From Macropodus opercularis (lineage: Eukaryota > Chordata > Actinopteri > Anabantiformes > Osphronemidae): DNA of 64,000 nt. This document shows, piece after piece, positions 51,293 through 61,599 of this stretch. The notes beneath the pieces were generated by a model that had not been told where the DNA came from, made no database searches, and saw only the letters and a program-made list of their open reading frames with translations. The position numbers and the translations under genes are program-made. The stretch spans positions 2,711,001 to 2,775,000 of the forward strand of contig CM061105.1 of assembly GCA_030770545.1 (NCBI GenBank), in the 5' to 3' direction. Each line of letters opens with the position of its first letter. Position 1 is the stretch's first letter.

Positions 51293-51364
51293 TTATAAGT
51301 AGACACGCCTCAGGTCTCCAGGCGAGGTGATGGTGTTGCACTGTGGGCACAACTTCTTGTTCCC
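51293..51364 (-). CDS. rnf220: rnf220 last coding exon: end of RING and C-terminus
   Basis: This exon encodes GNKKLCPQCNTITSPGDLRR followed by VYL and a TAA stop. CPQC supplies the last two zinc ligands of the RING finger, and the DLRR(V/I)YL ending is the hallmark of RNF220. The acceptor is a good one on the minus strand (pyrimidine-rich TTTTCTCTCTCTG, then CATCTCAG before GGG). The exon starts in phase 0, fitting the phase-0 end of the exon at 51,958. RNF220 is an E3 ubiquitin ligase. In vertebrates it is reported to act on Sin3B, on beta-catenin signalling and, with ZC4H2, on Gli proteins and neural patterning. Confidence 0.95.
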   Translation of the reverse strand, partial: GNKKLCPQCNTITSPGDLRRVYL

Positions 51365-51957
51365 CTGAGATGGATACAGAGAGAGAAAATTCGTTTCTTA
51401 ATGTCAGACAACGTAAGATGATCACAAATATTAATTCATTTTATCATAACTACTGTGTTGAAATACATACAGGTGTGCAATTTAGGTAATTACTCTGCCC
51501 TGCTTTGATAGCATGCCATTTACAGTAGAGGATCAGGTGATAACAAGACAGGTCTGACAGCATGACATTCTAATCCGGGTGGGGTCCACTCCTCTCAGCC
51601 TCTCCACTGTGTATACCACTAAGATGGTAGAAATTATAGCTCCAAAATTCCCAAAACATTTAATCTCTGACCAGTGTATGTGTGTGTGTGTTGCTTTGCA
51701 AAAAGACACACAACAGTTTTAGTAGTACAAGACTTCACTACCAACATTTGACAAGCCTTTTGGGGATAATTCTGCCTAAGATTTTCCCGCACTGAGACCT
51801 TGAGTGTTTGCATTGCAGGAGTGTTGGAGTGGAATGAGGGAGCAGGTAATTTGGAGAATATTTAATTTTAGTTCCTCCCTATGGGGCACAGATAGAGGAA
51901 TTTACTTAAAATGAAATGAGGCTGCAATGTCACATGGAGCAGTGCGTGTGTGTTTAC
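51365..51957 (-). other. rnf220: rnf220 last intron
   Basis: A 593-bp phase-0 intron with a GTAAAC donor and CAG acceptor on the minus strand. It has a short GT run near 51,680 and nothing else recognisable. Confidence 0.85.
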
Positions 51958-52032
51958 CAAAGTCCTGAGCCAGCATTCTTCACAATGGACATGCCAGCAC
52001 TGGATGGAGGTGAGCGGCATTGTGTAAGAGTC
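51958..52032 (-). CDS. rnf220: rnf220 exon with the central RING ligands
   Basis: A 75-bp exon, phase 0 on both sides, encoding DSYTMPLTSIQCWHVHCEEC followed by WLRTL. It supplies the middle zinc ligands of the C3HC4-type RING (Cys of IQC, the WHVH His, the HC and EEC cysteines) and the Trp that often contacts the E2 enzyme. The donor is TTG|GTAAAC and the acceptor ends TTAG|GAC on the minus strand. It is easily missed because it is short and no long open frame surrounds it. The following exon continues directly with GNKKLCPQC. Confidence 0.95.
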
Positions 52033-52438
52033 CTAACACAAAGAGAGAGACAAAAAACAAACCAAAAAAAACATGACTACATTCTCAAGTCAATAATCAA
52101 CAACTGTACATTCCCCGAACAACTGCATCGAACCACTGACCACAATACGACATAGCCAGCAGCCATAGAACCATTGAGCAAGGCAGCATGTGGGGGTGGG
52201 TGGGTGGTGCAATCAACTGGCAACCTGCAGGTCACACACACACGCACGCACAAATATAATATTGGTCAGGCAATGAGGAAAGACAGGGAAGCAGGCAGGG
52301 AGAAGGACAGAATGAGGGAAATAGCCATGAGTGAACTCAACCTGAGGGGCACTTTTCTTTTCTTTTTGAAAAGAAAGGAGCAATGAGGAAGGTGGAGGAA
52401 GAGGAGAAGGGGGGCAGAGGAGGGAAGGAGCGCCTTAC

Positions 52439-52627
52439 CCTCCGTAGGGGCTGTGGGAGGAGCCTCTTTATGCTGCTGCCGTAGCCACCAATCACAAGGC
52501 CCCTGTACAGGCAGTACAGGCCGAGGGGGAGGGACTTAGCCTGTCTCTCCCTGACCTCACTGGCCAGTGGCCCTGGCCACGGCCCTAGGCTCTTGATCTC
52601 CGTACTTGGCTGGAGAGCAGGCTTCCT
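52439..52627 (-). CDS. Candidate in-frame cassette exon inside the RING-splitting intron
   Basis: On the minus strand a strong acceptor (a pyrimidine-rich tract CCCTTCCCTCTCCTCTCACA, then CACCCCCCTTCCGCAG) is followed by 189 bases without a stop in the frame that continues rnf220, and then a donor (CGGAGG|GTAAGG). The length is a multiple of three and both ends are phase 0, as the host intron requires. The peptide begins RKPALQPSTEIKSLGPWPGP and includes LPLGLYCLYRGLVIGGYG. I do not recognise it. Inclusion would add 63 residues between RING ligands two and three, which are normally 12 residues apart. It could also be a chance pseudo-exon in a GC-rich patch or an unrelated repeat. Confidence 0.35.
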
Positions 52628-52762
52628 CTGCGGAAGGGGGGTGAGGGTGTGAGAGGAGAGGGAAGGGGCGAAAGGTGGCAGCTAATCATAGAGCTTTTAC
52701 CGAGTGTGCGCACATACACAATCACGCCAGTGCAAAATGAGCATGCATATAGCAAGATGGCC

Positions 52763-52789
52763 AACACACACACACACACACACACACAC
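52763..52789. repeat. (CA)n microsatellite
   Basis: About 13 CA units in the rnf220 intron. Confidence 0.95.
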
Positions 52790-53428
52790 TCTCTTGTAAT
52801 AAACCAATAAACAATGATAATTGAAGTTTGACTGGCTATGCTGCTTGTCAAGTAAAGACTTTGATACAGTTTTAGAGATTAGAGTTAGATCAGTATTTGG
52901 CTAAAAGGCTTAGCCAAGCAAGTCATTTAAATGCGACATGGAAGGGAAGTGATAAGGTAGGAAAAAAGAAGGAAAGAAACCTACCGAATTACTGAAGTAT
53001 GCACATTGGTGCATAAAAGTCACAGGTTTGTTATCAGAATATTTAATTAATAATATTTCCTTTTGCTAGTCTTGCCTTGCTCACTTCTTTAAATGGCCAG
53101 CAGATGGGGGTGGACATTTACCCATAGAACCAAAACACCCCATGAGTTTACTTCAGGACCAGTAAAACAGTCAAGACACTTGTTTACCCACTTAAATACC
53201 ACTATCTGACGACAAACAAAGATAATGGGCTATAAATCATATTCTGAAAAAAGTGTTTTCTGAGAAAACAAACTTGACAGTGGCAAAGTTTCTCAATGTC
53301 ACATAATGTGTTGAGGTTGCAGCACACACCCTAAAGCTTACTGCAGTGCTTTCTAATTGATCTGTTGAGTTTTTGACACAGTAAACGGTAAAGACACACT
53401 GGACACAAGGTTCTATGTACATATATCT

Positions 53429-53466
53429 GTTTGTGTGTGTGTGTGTGTGTGAGAGAGATAGAGAGA
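53429..53466. repeat. (GT)n followed by (GA)n microsatellite
   Basis: About 11 GT units, then a short GAGAGATAGAGAGA run. Confidence 0.93.
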
Positions 53467-53625
53467 AATGACAGACATTGACAGATGAGCAGAGCTGTGT
53501 GTCCATGGGGCAGTGAGTGACTGATGGCTGTGCCTTGCACTCTGTGTCACCTTGGTCACCCAGCAACCTTTTGGAAGTGCAGGCGTTGGTAATTATCCGC
53601 TTTTCTCACACATTCTCAATCTCAT

Positions 53626-53671
53626 TCACACACACACACACACACGCGCGCGCGCACACACACACACACAT
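53626..53671. repeat. Compound (CA)n-(CG)n-(CA)n microsatellite
   Basis: CA repeats interrupted by a CGCGCGCGCGC core. Alternating purine-pyrimidine sequence of this kind can adopt Z-DNA. That is known chemistry, not shown here. Confidence 0.93.
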
Positions 53672-53796
53672 AGCACTGAAGCTGTGCGTCTACAGGCTTG
53701 AAGGATGACAGGAAGGGCACTTGGCACAAAGTAGGGATCACAAGCACTGATATGGGGGCGGGTGCAGATACAGTCCCATCACAAGACACTGATAAA

Positions 53797-53863
53797 TGGC
53801 AATATTGATATTTCTGTTGTGTTATGGCAGAAATAACATAACAGAAATATCAACATTTGACAC
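53797..53863. ncRNA. Intronic hairpin, pre-miRNA-sized
   Basis: Arm 53,805-53,825 and arm 53,833-53,853 pair over 21 bp with a single non-Watson-Crick position. This is a G-U wobble if the plus strand is transcribed and an A-C mismatch on the minus strand. The loop is 7 bases, GGCAGAA. Pairing continues imperfectly on the outside (TGGCAATA against CATTTGACA), giving about 67 bases in all. Size and shape fit a microRNA precursor, but palindromic transposon remnants look the same and I recognise no known microRNA. Confidence 0.25.
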
Positions 53864-54096
53864 AAAAAAAAAAAATAAATAAAGCAATCAAACTGTGACA
53901 GGGTGCCCTAATCATCTGGTAAAATCAAGACTATACTTCCATGTCTCAGAGAAAACCTCATTAATGAGAATGAGTTTGTTGAATGAGTTACATCATTTTA
54001 CTTTTCCTACAGCTCGTAACACCTCCCCCAGTCATGATGCAACTTCTGACAATTAAGGAATTATGTGTAGAAAAAACACATCAAAGGGATACTTAC

Positions 54097-54208
54097 CATA
54101 CAGATGAGACACTTGTATCGGTCGCCTCTCAGTATCTGCTTCTCTAGCTCCCTAATTCGAGCCTTCAGCGCTTCCATGGTGGTAGCTGCAGACTCCTCCT
54201 CTGTTACC
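54097..54208 (-). CDS. rnf220: rnf220 exon: coiled coil and first RING Cys pair
   Basis: A 112-bp exon. After one base completing a split Lys codon it encodes VTEEESAATTMEALKARIRE, then LEKQILRGDRYKCLICM. The MEALKARIRELEKQIL part is a short coiled-coil helix with a heptad-like Leu/Ile spacing. KCLIC gives the first two zinc ligands of the RING. The donor ATG|GTAAGT and the acceptor CATGTTTTAG|GGTAAC are sound. Residues and order match RNF220, where this helix precedes the RING. Upstream it joins the exon at 61,012 across a 6.8-kb intron. Confidence 0.94.
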
Positions 54209-54758
54209 CTAAAACATGGGGGAAGAGAGAGAGAATGAGATAAATTACAACATAACGTTATATTTTGATGAGCAATAAACTGAAATTCCACACAATCTAT
54301 TAAGGGCAAGGACACAAACCTACACTGTATACTTGCAGAATTTATTACTAGAAATTGTTTACATAGTTGAGTTTTTTTTTACATAGGTTTTCGATGATTG
54401 TACTGCTGTGCTGTACGCATTTCATCTCAAAGAAAAAAAAAACACTTGTAGGACGTGGCTTTCTCCCAATACACTGGTGAAAGTGAAGTAAGTGTCAGTA
54501 AGGTTTCTTCTAAAGCTGCTATTTTCTCCAAAACCTATTGGCTGATATCTGTCTAGAAGCCATAGGCCAATCTGTTAGACATTAACTGTGCTTAAAGACT
54601 ATGATGTAGGTTTAAGAAATTAAAATAATTAAAATTATTATTGTGAAATTAGTTTCATGAACCCACAATGAAAAGAAAATGTCTAAAAAACACCTGCAAC
54701 ATAAGACCACAACCTTGCTTTGCATATGAAAACTGACCTGTTAGTCCGTGATGTGCAA

Positions 54759-54840
54759 ATAGATAGATAGATAGATAGATAGATAAGACTTTATTAATCC
54801 CGCAGTGGGGAAATTCTGGTGACCCAGCAGCAGCAGAGAA
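54759..54840 (-). mobile_element. Retroposon 3' tail with GATA microsatellite
   Basis: About seven ATAG units join directly to ACTTTATTAATCCCGCAGTG and GGGAAATTC. The pairing of a GATA-type tail with an ACTTTATTxATCCC...GGGGAAATTC segment is a common signature of fish non-LTR retroposon ends. The element points to the minus strand, with its tail at the low coordinate. Only the end is recognisable. Confidence 0.6.
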
Positions 54841-56753
54841 AAAAACAGTTGAAAAAAATAAAGAGTAAAAATATGTTATACATTATATACAAAAAGAAAG
54901 AAAGAAAACAAAAACACAAATGCTATTTTATTGTATTTGTCTATATTTTAAGACTAAACTTTTCAGAATGTGGCTTCAGAAAAACATTGTTATTGTGCCT
55001 TGAAACCATCCCTTTCTTTAGTAGGAAGAAGATGAAATCTTTCCATTTAAAAATTCAATTTTTTTTCCAATGGCTTATTTTATTTAATTTGTTTTTACAA
55101 ACTTCACCTTCTCTTGTTTCCACCACCCTTCAATGCTTCCACACACTATACATTACTTTTCATCCCTTGACAGATGAAGAGCGGAGCATTTAAATTCTTT
55201 GAATGCTCTGCACTATCCGTCTTCAACATCTCACGTTCACTTTCCATCCTCTGCATCTTCTTTGTTGTTTTCTATCTGTGGTCATCAATCCTTGACTTTT
55301 TAGTTCCTTCTTCTGCATGCATGCATCCCACTTCCATCCCTTTCTTTTCCTAATTATTCCATCATCTTATTCACTATTCTCCATTTCGTTTCCCTAACCA
55401 GCTTCTGATTCATGTGTAGCACGATAACAGATAATGTGCATTTAACACTGTCCAACAACATATGAAGTAGCCATAATGAAATCAATAGTCAACACACAAA
55501 CCAGATGATGATTTTGCAGGGGAGATGAGTCCGTACTAGCCAGCTGATGTTTATGACTGCCATTCACTCATTGTCATGGCGTAGCTGGGTATGTTTTAAA
55601 AGCAGCGTGTACATTTATGGTGATACAATAATTTTGAAGCCGAATAGCTTGCTGATCTATGGTATTGATTAGAAGGTGGAACGACAAGAGTAGACAGGGT
55701 AAAGGCGGGTGGGCGTAAAATACAACAGTATCTGGCTGTGTGGTAGGGAGTGAGTTGTCCACTCTACTCAGGTATAGATCCTTTCTTTCTGCACCAGGGA
55801 TTTCTTTCTGAGGTCTCAGCATAGGTCCTCCCTGAGACTCACCATTTCATGTCTATAAAGACCTACTTGGGATGCCTGGTCCAACACACCACTCTATGGC
55901 CTATAAACAGTGTTATAAACGTCCTCTTATTAATCCTGAGCTTGTAAAAAGCCATTTAGCCTTGATTAGCCCGCGGGTTATAAAGCAGCACTGGACTCTG
56001 GGTTGAACAGGACTGAAAAAGGACAACGGAAAATGTCTTTTTATTAAGAGCTGCAGAAAATCGTTCCCTGTGAAACAATAAGTCAAAAGGAGATGTGGGC
56101 AACTCTTTAAAAATAAAAACTTTTCACCATTTCTTTTTCCCTGTTCTTATCATTAATTCTTGTAAAATTTCTCTTCCCCATTGTTATAAAAACATGGCAG
56201 TAGCCCTTTAAACAGGGGCACATGGTCATAGAAATGGGAAAGAGAATTGATAGGATAGGAAGAGGATAGTGTGTTAATAGGGTAAAAAAATGGAGAACAG
56301 GTGAATTTCAAAGGAACAGAAAGACGATTCTTTTGGGCTATAAGTGACACCTAAAGATAAACAATCTCTCGACCAGCAAGAGGTGCAGGTAAAAATCCTT
56401 GAGTTTAAGGCCTTTAAGGCCATTACTTCTGCAATTATTGTTGATTTAAGGTGTCTTTGGGATTTTCAACCTTTTCTGTTTTGAAGCCAAAAGACAGAAA
56501 TTTATTTCAAGCACGCATAGTGCTTACTAAACATCCCAAGCAGACTTACAGAAACAAGCTTACAGCTGAATGTGGCTTTCAACAGTATATATTAAGTTTC
56601 GTTTCTCAGAACCTATATAATCTGTGCGGAAGCCAATATATGGACAATGCTTCTACCTGTATATATGAAATCGAGATTTCCATCCTGAGTTGTGAGGTGA
56701 TAAAAGTGCCGATATTGGTGACGTTTCTGTTGGGAATCTCATAGGCTCCAGAA

Positions 56754-56783
56754 TATATATCCTTACATACATAAGGATATATA
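56754..56783. repeat. Perfect 12-bp inverted repeat
   Basis: TATATATCCTTA and TAAGGATATATA are separated by CATACA. It is AT-rich, and no function can be inferred. Confidence 0.85.
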
Positions 56784-57171
56784 CATTACATGGGAAAAGT
56801 AGATGTTATGTGTTTAAGATAAAAAAAAACAGTGTGGCCTACTCTTGAAGCCTGACTACATTTACCTCCAAACAATAGCAGTAAAATTTCAGTACGTGGG
56901 ACTACTAATCTCCCTTATTTACACATGGGTGTGAGTCCAGTGTCACCTAAATCCCACCTGGTGAATGGATGCCATTCACTTAATGAAGCTACATTTCTAA
57001 ACCTCCACAGGATGTCGCCTACGTATGTGAGCAAACATTCAGCATCTTGAACATGAACAAAGTCAGCCCAGTTTAACTGATCCATCAGAATTGACACAAC
57101 AAAACTAACTCCAGACTCCAGAAAACAAAAACACCACTGAAACTGAACCCTAGTTACCTACTGTCATGAAA

Positions 57172-57240
57172 TTAACCCTTTCATGCATAGAGGTGACTAT
57201 AGTGGACAGGTATTAAAATGAGAATGCATGAGTTTTGATG
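57172..57240 (+). repeat. TTAACCCTTTCATGCATAG repeat, copy 1
   Basis: Begins TTAACCCTTTCATGCATAG, then (A/T)GGT(G/C)ACTA, and ends in a GCATGAG segment. It shares its start and course with the copy at 60,623. The TTAA-CCC start is that of piggyBac-type terminal repeats, so both may be ends of small non-autonomous elements. Confidence 0.5.
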
Positions 57241-58522
57241 ATTTCATCTGCAGTAACCTTTGGTGTAAATACATGTATTTATGTTATCTGAATACATAGT
57301 TTTTGTATATCATAACATTCATTACACAGACAATCCATAAATCTAAAAATTAAAATGTTTATACACTAACAGATGCACAATAAGCATTTCCTTTTGTTGC
57401 CACATAAACCTGTCCAGTCTATACAACGTTGTGTATGTGCTATTGATGTTATGTCTGTTCCTGGCCTCTCAAATTTTACATGCTATTGTGGCTTGCGAGT
57501 CCAAATGTTTGCCCACGCCTGTACTATAGAGTACTACAGGTTCTGACAGGGTCATTGGGTGTGTGGGCTTATTAGCACTTCAGCCCACCTGAATTCGCTC
57601 GTCAGATCTAAATCTTTTTGGATTGCCCAACAAAGTTTAAAACAGCTTTACTTAGGGACATCTATAAGTGTTTCAGAAGCTACTTAGAGCAAATACTATT
57701 TATCAGTGTGTGTGTCTGCTTGTAACAGTAGACCTCTAAGCATCTATCTCTGCCAGTCCAGTGTAACCTACGGTCTACCAATATTACAAGCAAAATGATG
57801 AAATGATAAGATAAATATAATATCATATCAAAAAACAATTAACACGAATTGTGTCAGCGTTTTACCACCAAATCCAACCAAACATGCTATTGAAATATGT
57901 AATAAGTACCAATATACTTATATTAATAAAATATAAATAATAATATATAATTTCATATGTAATATGCTTTATAAAATGGGAGCAGTAAATCCCTTCATAA
58001 AATCATTCTCTGCACCCAGCACCATGTAAACCACAACCTTAACTACACTGACAAACCACGATAAAACATTTAGGTCCAAGTCGGTATTGATTTCCCCAGC
58101 CCTGTATGTGTGTCTTTCAGTGTGTGGGTGTCAGATGGCTAAGGGGAGGGGGGTATCTTGTAACTGCTGGCAAAAGATGATGGGGGGAAAAAGAAAAAGC
58201 AGGATGAATATATACAGCTAAGGGGACAGAACAACATAAAACCCAAACAAGAAAAAGAAAAGCAAAGAGTGATGAATGTAGGTTAGTGTTTTTTGGAGGT
58301 GGGGGTATCTGGCTTCATCACTTACAAATTGAGGACAGATTCAATTATTTGCAGAAACCACATGGAAATCTCTTTGCATTGTCCTAGCTATAGCACCAAA
58401 TTTGGCAGCAATCACATTGGCGGAATTGGAAGGGCCATTTATCATAAGAGGAAACAGTGGTTCAGGCATTGTATGTGTATATGTATGTACGTGTGCTTGT
58501 GTGTGCGAGCTCATTTATCTTG

Positions 58523-58571
58523 CAGGGGAATGAGCAGGGGAACGAGCAGGGGAATGAGCAGGGGAACGAGG
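58523..58571. repeat. 12-bp minisatellite
   Basis: Four tandem units of AGGGGAA(T/C)GAGC, alternating between the T and C forms. Confidence 0.9.
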
Positions 58572-60085
58572 ATGCCCCGGGAGGCGAACAGATCATTACC
58601 CATCTGGGATCAGAGGAAGAGAGAGAGAACCAGTGATTTCACTAACGCTGTCCTGTGCATGCTCACGCACACGCACGTGTGCAATGTATCAATGTAACAA
58701 AAGGAGACAAATCTCATTTTCATTTGGGGACATAGGGGTATAGAAGCTCCACAAATACACACATTTATAGCATTTGGGGAGGAATGAGGCATGGAATTGT
58801 TACAGCCAGCAGGTGACTGCTTGTTTCAATGCAATCATTTGGCATCTACTTCACTCCTTTTAAATGGAAACTCAGATTAAGGCATGTTCTGCCATTAACA
58901 TCCAATAAAATGCCATGTTGAAAAGCAAATACCTACTCTGGGCTACCGAAGAAACAAATCCAGTTTGCTTATATTTTCCAAATAAAAATGCTCACTGGTA
59001 TGGAGCATGTTGGTCAAAAACTAAGGACAGGTATTAATAACTGGCAGAGACGTTTTAAAGTCCTGGGACTCTCAGTATATATTGAGGGATATTCACATTT
59101 TAATTTCTGCTGCGGGCAAAAAAGAAAAAAAAAAAGAGTCAGGATGCTAGTCTTGGTTCAACCAGCAAGCGTTGCAAAGTTGTTTTTTTTACATATCTCC
59201 AGTTTACAGTGGCTTGCAGTAATCTTACAAATGTTACACTAAACATATTTATTATGTGTACTGTAAACTATAACTGCTGTAGTAGGACGTTTTTATCACC
59301 TTAACCCTCTTGCAGCCTTCGAGGAGTCAAAACAACCCCACTGTAAGGCTCATTAAAACAGTAATGTATGAAGGATGAATCAATTTATTTTGGGCTTCAT
59401 GCTCTGTGTCATTGCTTTTTTTAAGGCACTTTCTATTTTAATCTGGAAAAAACTGTGCTTGGGTCTTATAATTATCTAATTATATTCTGTTCATTGCAAA
59501 GTTATAAATGTGAATCATCACATCTCCACAGAATTATGTGGCGATATTATATCAGCAGATGTGAAACACAATGTGTGGACACATTTGAATGAGACACCTG
59601 CTGCACAGATCTTCCTGCATAAATTCCCCTTTTAGTAACCCTTATTACTTTAATCGGTCATAATACATCCATAATCTAACATTTGATAACTAAATACATT
59701 AACAATGAATCAGTACAGTACAGTGTCCATGTCTCGCCGGCTACAATTGTAAGCTGATCTCAACCAACAGGTCATTTAGACATGCCATGTCTTGGCGTAA
59801 ATGATGTGGAATTGCAGCAGAAATGGCAAACAAACAAGGAGGAGCACTTGACGCAAACACACAGAAAGCAGCACAGGGTCAGAATCTGCACACCACTTGC
59901 TCAGGAAGCACATATGGTTCTTTCTGAACTGCTTTGTATACAGTGTGAGCTGCTCTGTTATTCACCACTTTGTGGCTACGGTTAAACACGTGTGATGAGA
60001 GTGGTGATATTTTTGGGGCATTCAAAAATGCACTAAAGGCAGACAGGAGAAAAATCACTTTAAGAAACGGGAGTTGGGCTCACCC

Positions 60086-60122
60086 TAGCTATATATATGT
60101 ACTATATATATATATATATGTA
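60086..60122. repeat. (TA)n microsatellite
   Basis: ATATATATGTACTATATATATATATATATG-type tract. Confidence 0.9.
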
Positions 60123-60622
60123 TGTGCGTTAAGTTATTGCATGAAGCAAAAGGACAGGAGAATATGGTTGACATGGCAGAAGAAACTAATCAACCAAATC
60201 CTCTTCTCTTTGCTTGCTTGTCCACTGATGTTTCTCCTTCACACGTGCAATGAGCTGACCTCTATTAACCATGCTGGGGACAAGATGTGTGTATGTGTGT
60301 ACAGTGAGATTGAGGAGATGGATATGAGGAAACTACAGAGCACTGACCTTTCACACAGACGATGTATTAGATAGGGTTGTGTAGTGGTGTGTGTGTATGT
60401 GTTGCAATGTGGGTTGCATTTGAATTAATTTAGTTAAAAGTAACAAACAGTGAAAACTCTACCCCCAAGTAAGGATACTAACACAGAACCTCCAAAAACA
60501 TGTAATGTGGAAGTATTTTTCATGATGAGGTCTTAGTTTGTGAACATGTAGAAGACTTGTTTGACTCAGACTTTAATAGAATCAGTATTTTGGTCTTAAA
60601 TAGGGTTCTGTGTAGAATAGTT

Positions 60623-60700
60623 TTAACCCTTTCATGCATAGTGGTCACTACAATGGACAACAATTTAAAAGTTAAAGTTCTCATAATTCATGCATTCTGT
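60623..60700 (+). repeat. TTAACCCTTTCATGCATAG repeat, copy 2
   Basis: Identical to copy 1 over the first 19 bases and similar for about 45 more, including GGTCACTA and TGGACA. Confidence 0.5.
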
Positions 60701-60886
60701 TTTCCTATTAAGTAATTAATTAATTAATTCACAACCCCAAAGAAAACCAAGTCTCTCTCTCACACACACAAACAAACAAAGAAATGCACCAAAAACAGAT
60801 AACATAGGGAATCTAAAACACATAATTTAAGACCCTCAATGTGTTGACTCTTCCACAGATAAGAAAACTCTTCAGAAAATGACCTT

Positions 60887-60906
60887 GAGTGTGTGTGTGT
60901 GTGTGA
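60887..60906. repeat. (GT)n microsatellite
   Basis: A short tract of about 10 GT units in the large intron, 110 bp from the exon at 61,012. Confidence 0.9.
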
Positions 60907-61011
60907 CCTATTTGATACTTTAAAGGGGCATGTGACGTCAGTCATTTTGTGTCTGATCTTTTTCAACTAGATCACAGCATGTATGTGCATACATATTTCT
61001 GAGTAACCTAC

Positions 61012-61117
61012 TTTTCTATCTCACTGTTTTTACAGGTGCGTGGAACACACGAGGAAGAGGGTGAAGGAGTGCTGGGGTCTGTCTTGCTGCTTTCTCCATT
61101 ACTTGTTGAAGGCATTT
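61012..61117 (-). CDS. rnf220: rnf220 exon: Ser/Thr-rich linker
   Basis: A 106-bp exon encoding MPSTSNGESSKTDPSTPSPS, then SSCVPRTCKNSEIE, flanked by split codons on both sides. The acceptor is TGTCTACAG|AAATGCC and the donor GAAAA|GTAGGT on the minus strand. The last two bases AA plus the G of the next exon make the Lys of EIEK. MPSTSNGESSK and TCKNS(E/D)IEK are conserved RNF220 linker motifs as I recall them. The fish version carries a Pro/Ser-rich insertion between them. This linker precedes the coiled coil and is likely disordered. Confidence 0.9.
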
Positions 61118-61241
61118 CTGTAGACACAGACAAACAGGTAACTGGTGGGGTTGGTTTTTCCAATTATAGCCTTAAGTGCAATATATATTTGCAAACTATT
61201 ACTAGACTTGTTTAAGATTTTCACATTCATCACTTTCTTAC

Positions 61242-61297
61242 CATCACTGGCCCACTTTGAGAACTCAGGAGTTATTCTGTTGGAAGGCATTCCACCA
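61242..61297 (-). CDS. rnf220: rnf220 exon: ITPEFSKWASD motif
   Basis: A 56-bp exon encoding GGMPSNRITPEFSKWASD with one split base at each end. The acceptor is TGTGTTGCAG|TGG and the donor GTGATG|GTAAGA on the minus strand. RITPEFSKWASDE is a strongly conserved RNF220 signature. The intron to the next exon is only 124 bp. Confidence 0.93.
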
Positions 61298-61406
61298 CTG
61301 CAACACAGATTTGCATTGGGTATTTAAGATACAACTGTAACAGGATAACAACACTTTGCTTAAGTGTCATGCCATAGTGACTTTCACTGGTAGCTTCGCA
61401 TCATAC

Positions 61407-61599
61407 TTCAGCACGGCTCCCCGCAGTGCCTCTCTTTCCCTTGCCTCTCCTTGGTCTTCTCCAGCTCCGGAGCAGGGAATAATATCTGCCTCTGTGTATT
61501 GGGCTTTTCCATACTCCAAGGTGTCATCACCGTCCACATCGAGGTCTGCATCGCTGTCTGCCATGCTGTCCTTGATACTACACGTGGCAAAACCTGTTG
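61407..61599 (-). CDS. rnf220: rnf220 exon: acidic DADLDVDGDDTLEYG region
   Basis: A 193-bp exon encoding TGFATCSIKDSMADSDADLD, then VDGDDTLEYGKAQYTEADII and PCSG, and ending EREALRGAVL plus two bases of an Asn codon. The acidic DSDADLDVDGDDTLEYG block and EREALRGAVLNGG match RNF220. The donor is CTGAA|GTATGA. The acceptor is taken as TTTTCACAG|CAACAG; a second AG six bases later (at 61,593) is possible and would remove two residues. The next upstream exon, which should carry the LLEGGF-type segment, was not found before the right edge. Confidence 0.9.

Larger units (their letters stand above)
52033..54096 (-). other. rnf220: rnf220 intron splitting the RING, with candidate exon and hairpin
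   Basis: A 2,064-bp phase-0 intron between the first RING Cys pair (KCLIC) and the rest of the domain. It contains a GC-rich island with an exon-like segment (52,439-52,627), three CA/GT microsatellites and a hairpin (53,797-53,863). Confidence 0.85.
54209..61011 (-). other. rnf220: Large rnf220 intron
   Basis: A 6,803-bp phase-2 intron, AT-rich. Contents recognised: a retroposon tail with GATA repeats (54,759-54,840), a perfect 12-bp stem hairpin (56,754-56,783), two copies of a TTAACCCTTTCATGCATAG repeat (57,172 and 60,623), a 12-bp minisatellite (58,523-58,571), and TA and GT microsatellites near 60,090 and 60,890. I found no further exon with good splice sites. Open frames such as 58,293-58,697 and 59,970-60,374 run over simple repeats and lack coding character. 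Confidence 0.8.

Noticed and set aside
52585..52851. 88-codon minus-strand frame ending RRGSLLSSQVRRSRA
   Set aside because: It reads the candidate cassette exon and its acceptor tract in a different frame, one not compatible with rnf220 phases.
54819..55193. 124-codon plus-strand frame rich in Lys and Phe
   Set aside because: AT-rich low-complexity translation next to a retroposon tail, with no domain.
58293..58697. 134-codon plus-strand frame with RGMSRGT repeats
   Set aside because: It spans the 12-bp minisatellite and a GT-rich tract inside an rnf220 intron, antisense to the gene.
59970..60374. 134-codon plus-strand frame
   Set aside because: It runs through a TA microsatellite in the intron. 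There is no coding pattern or splice support.
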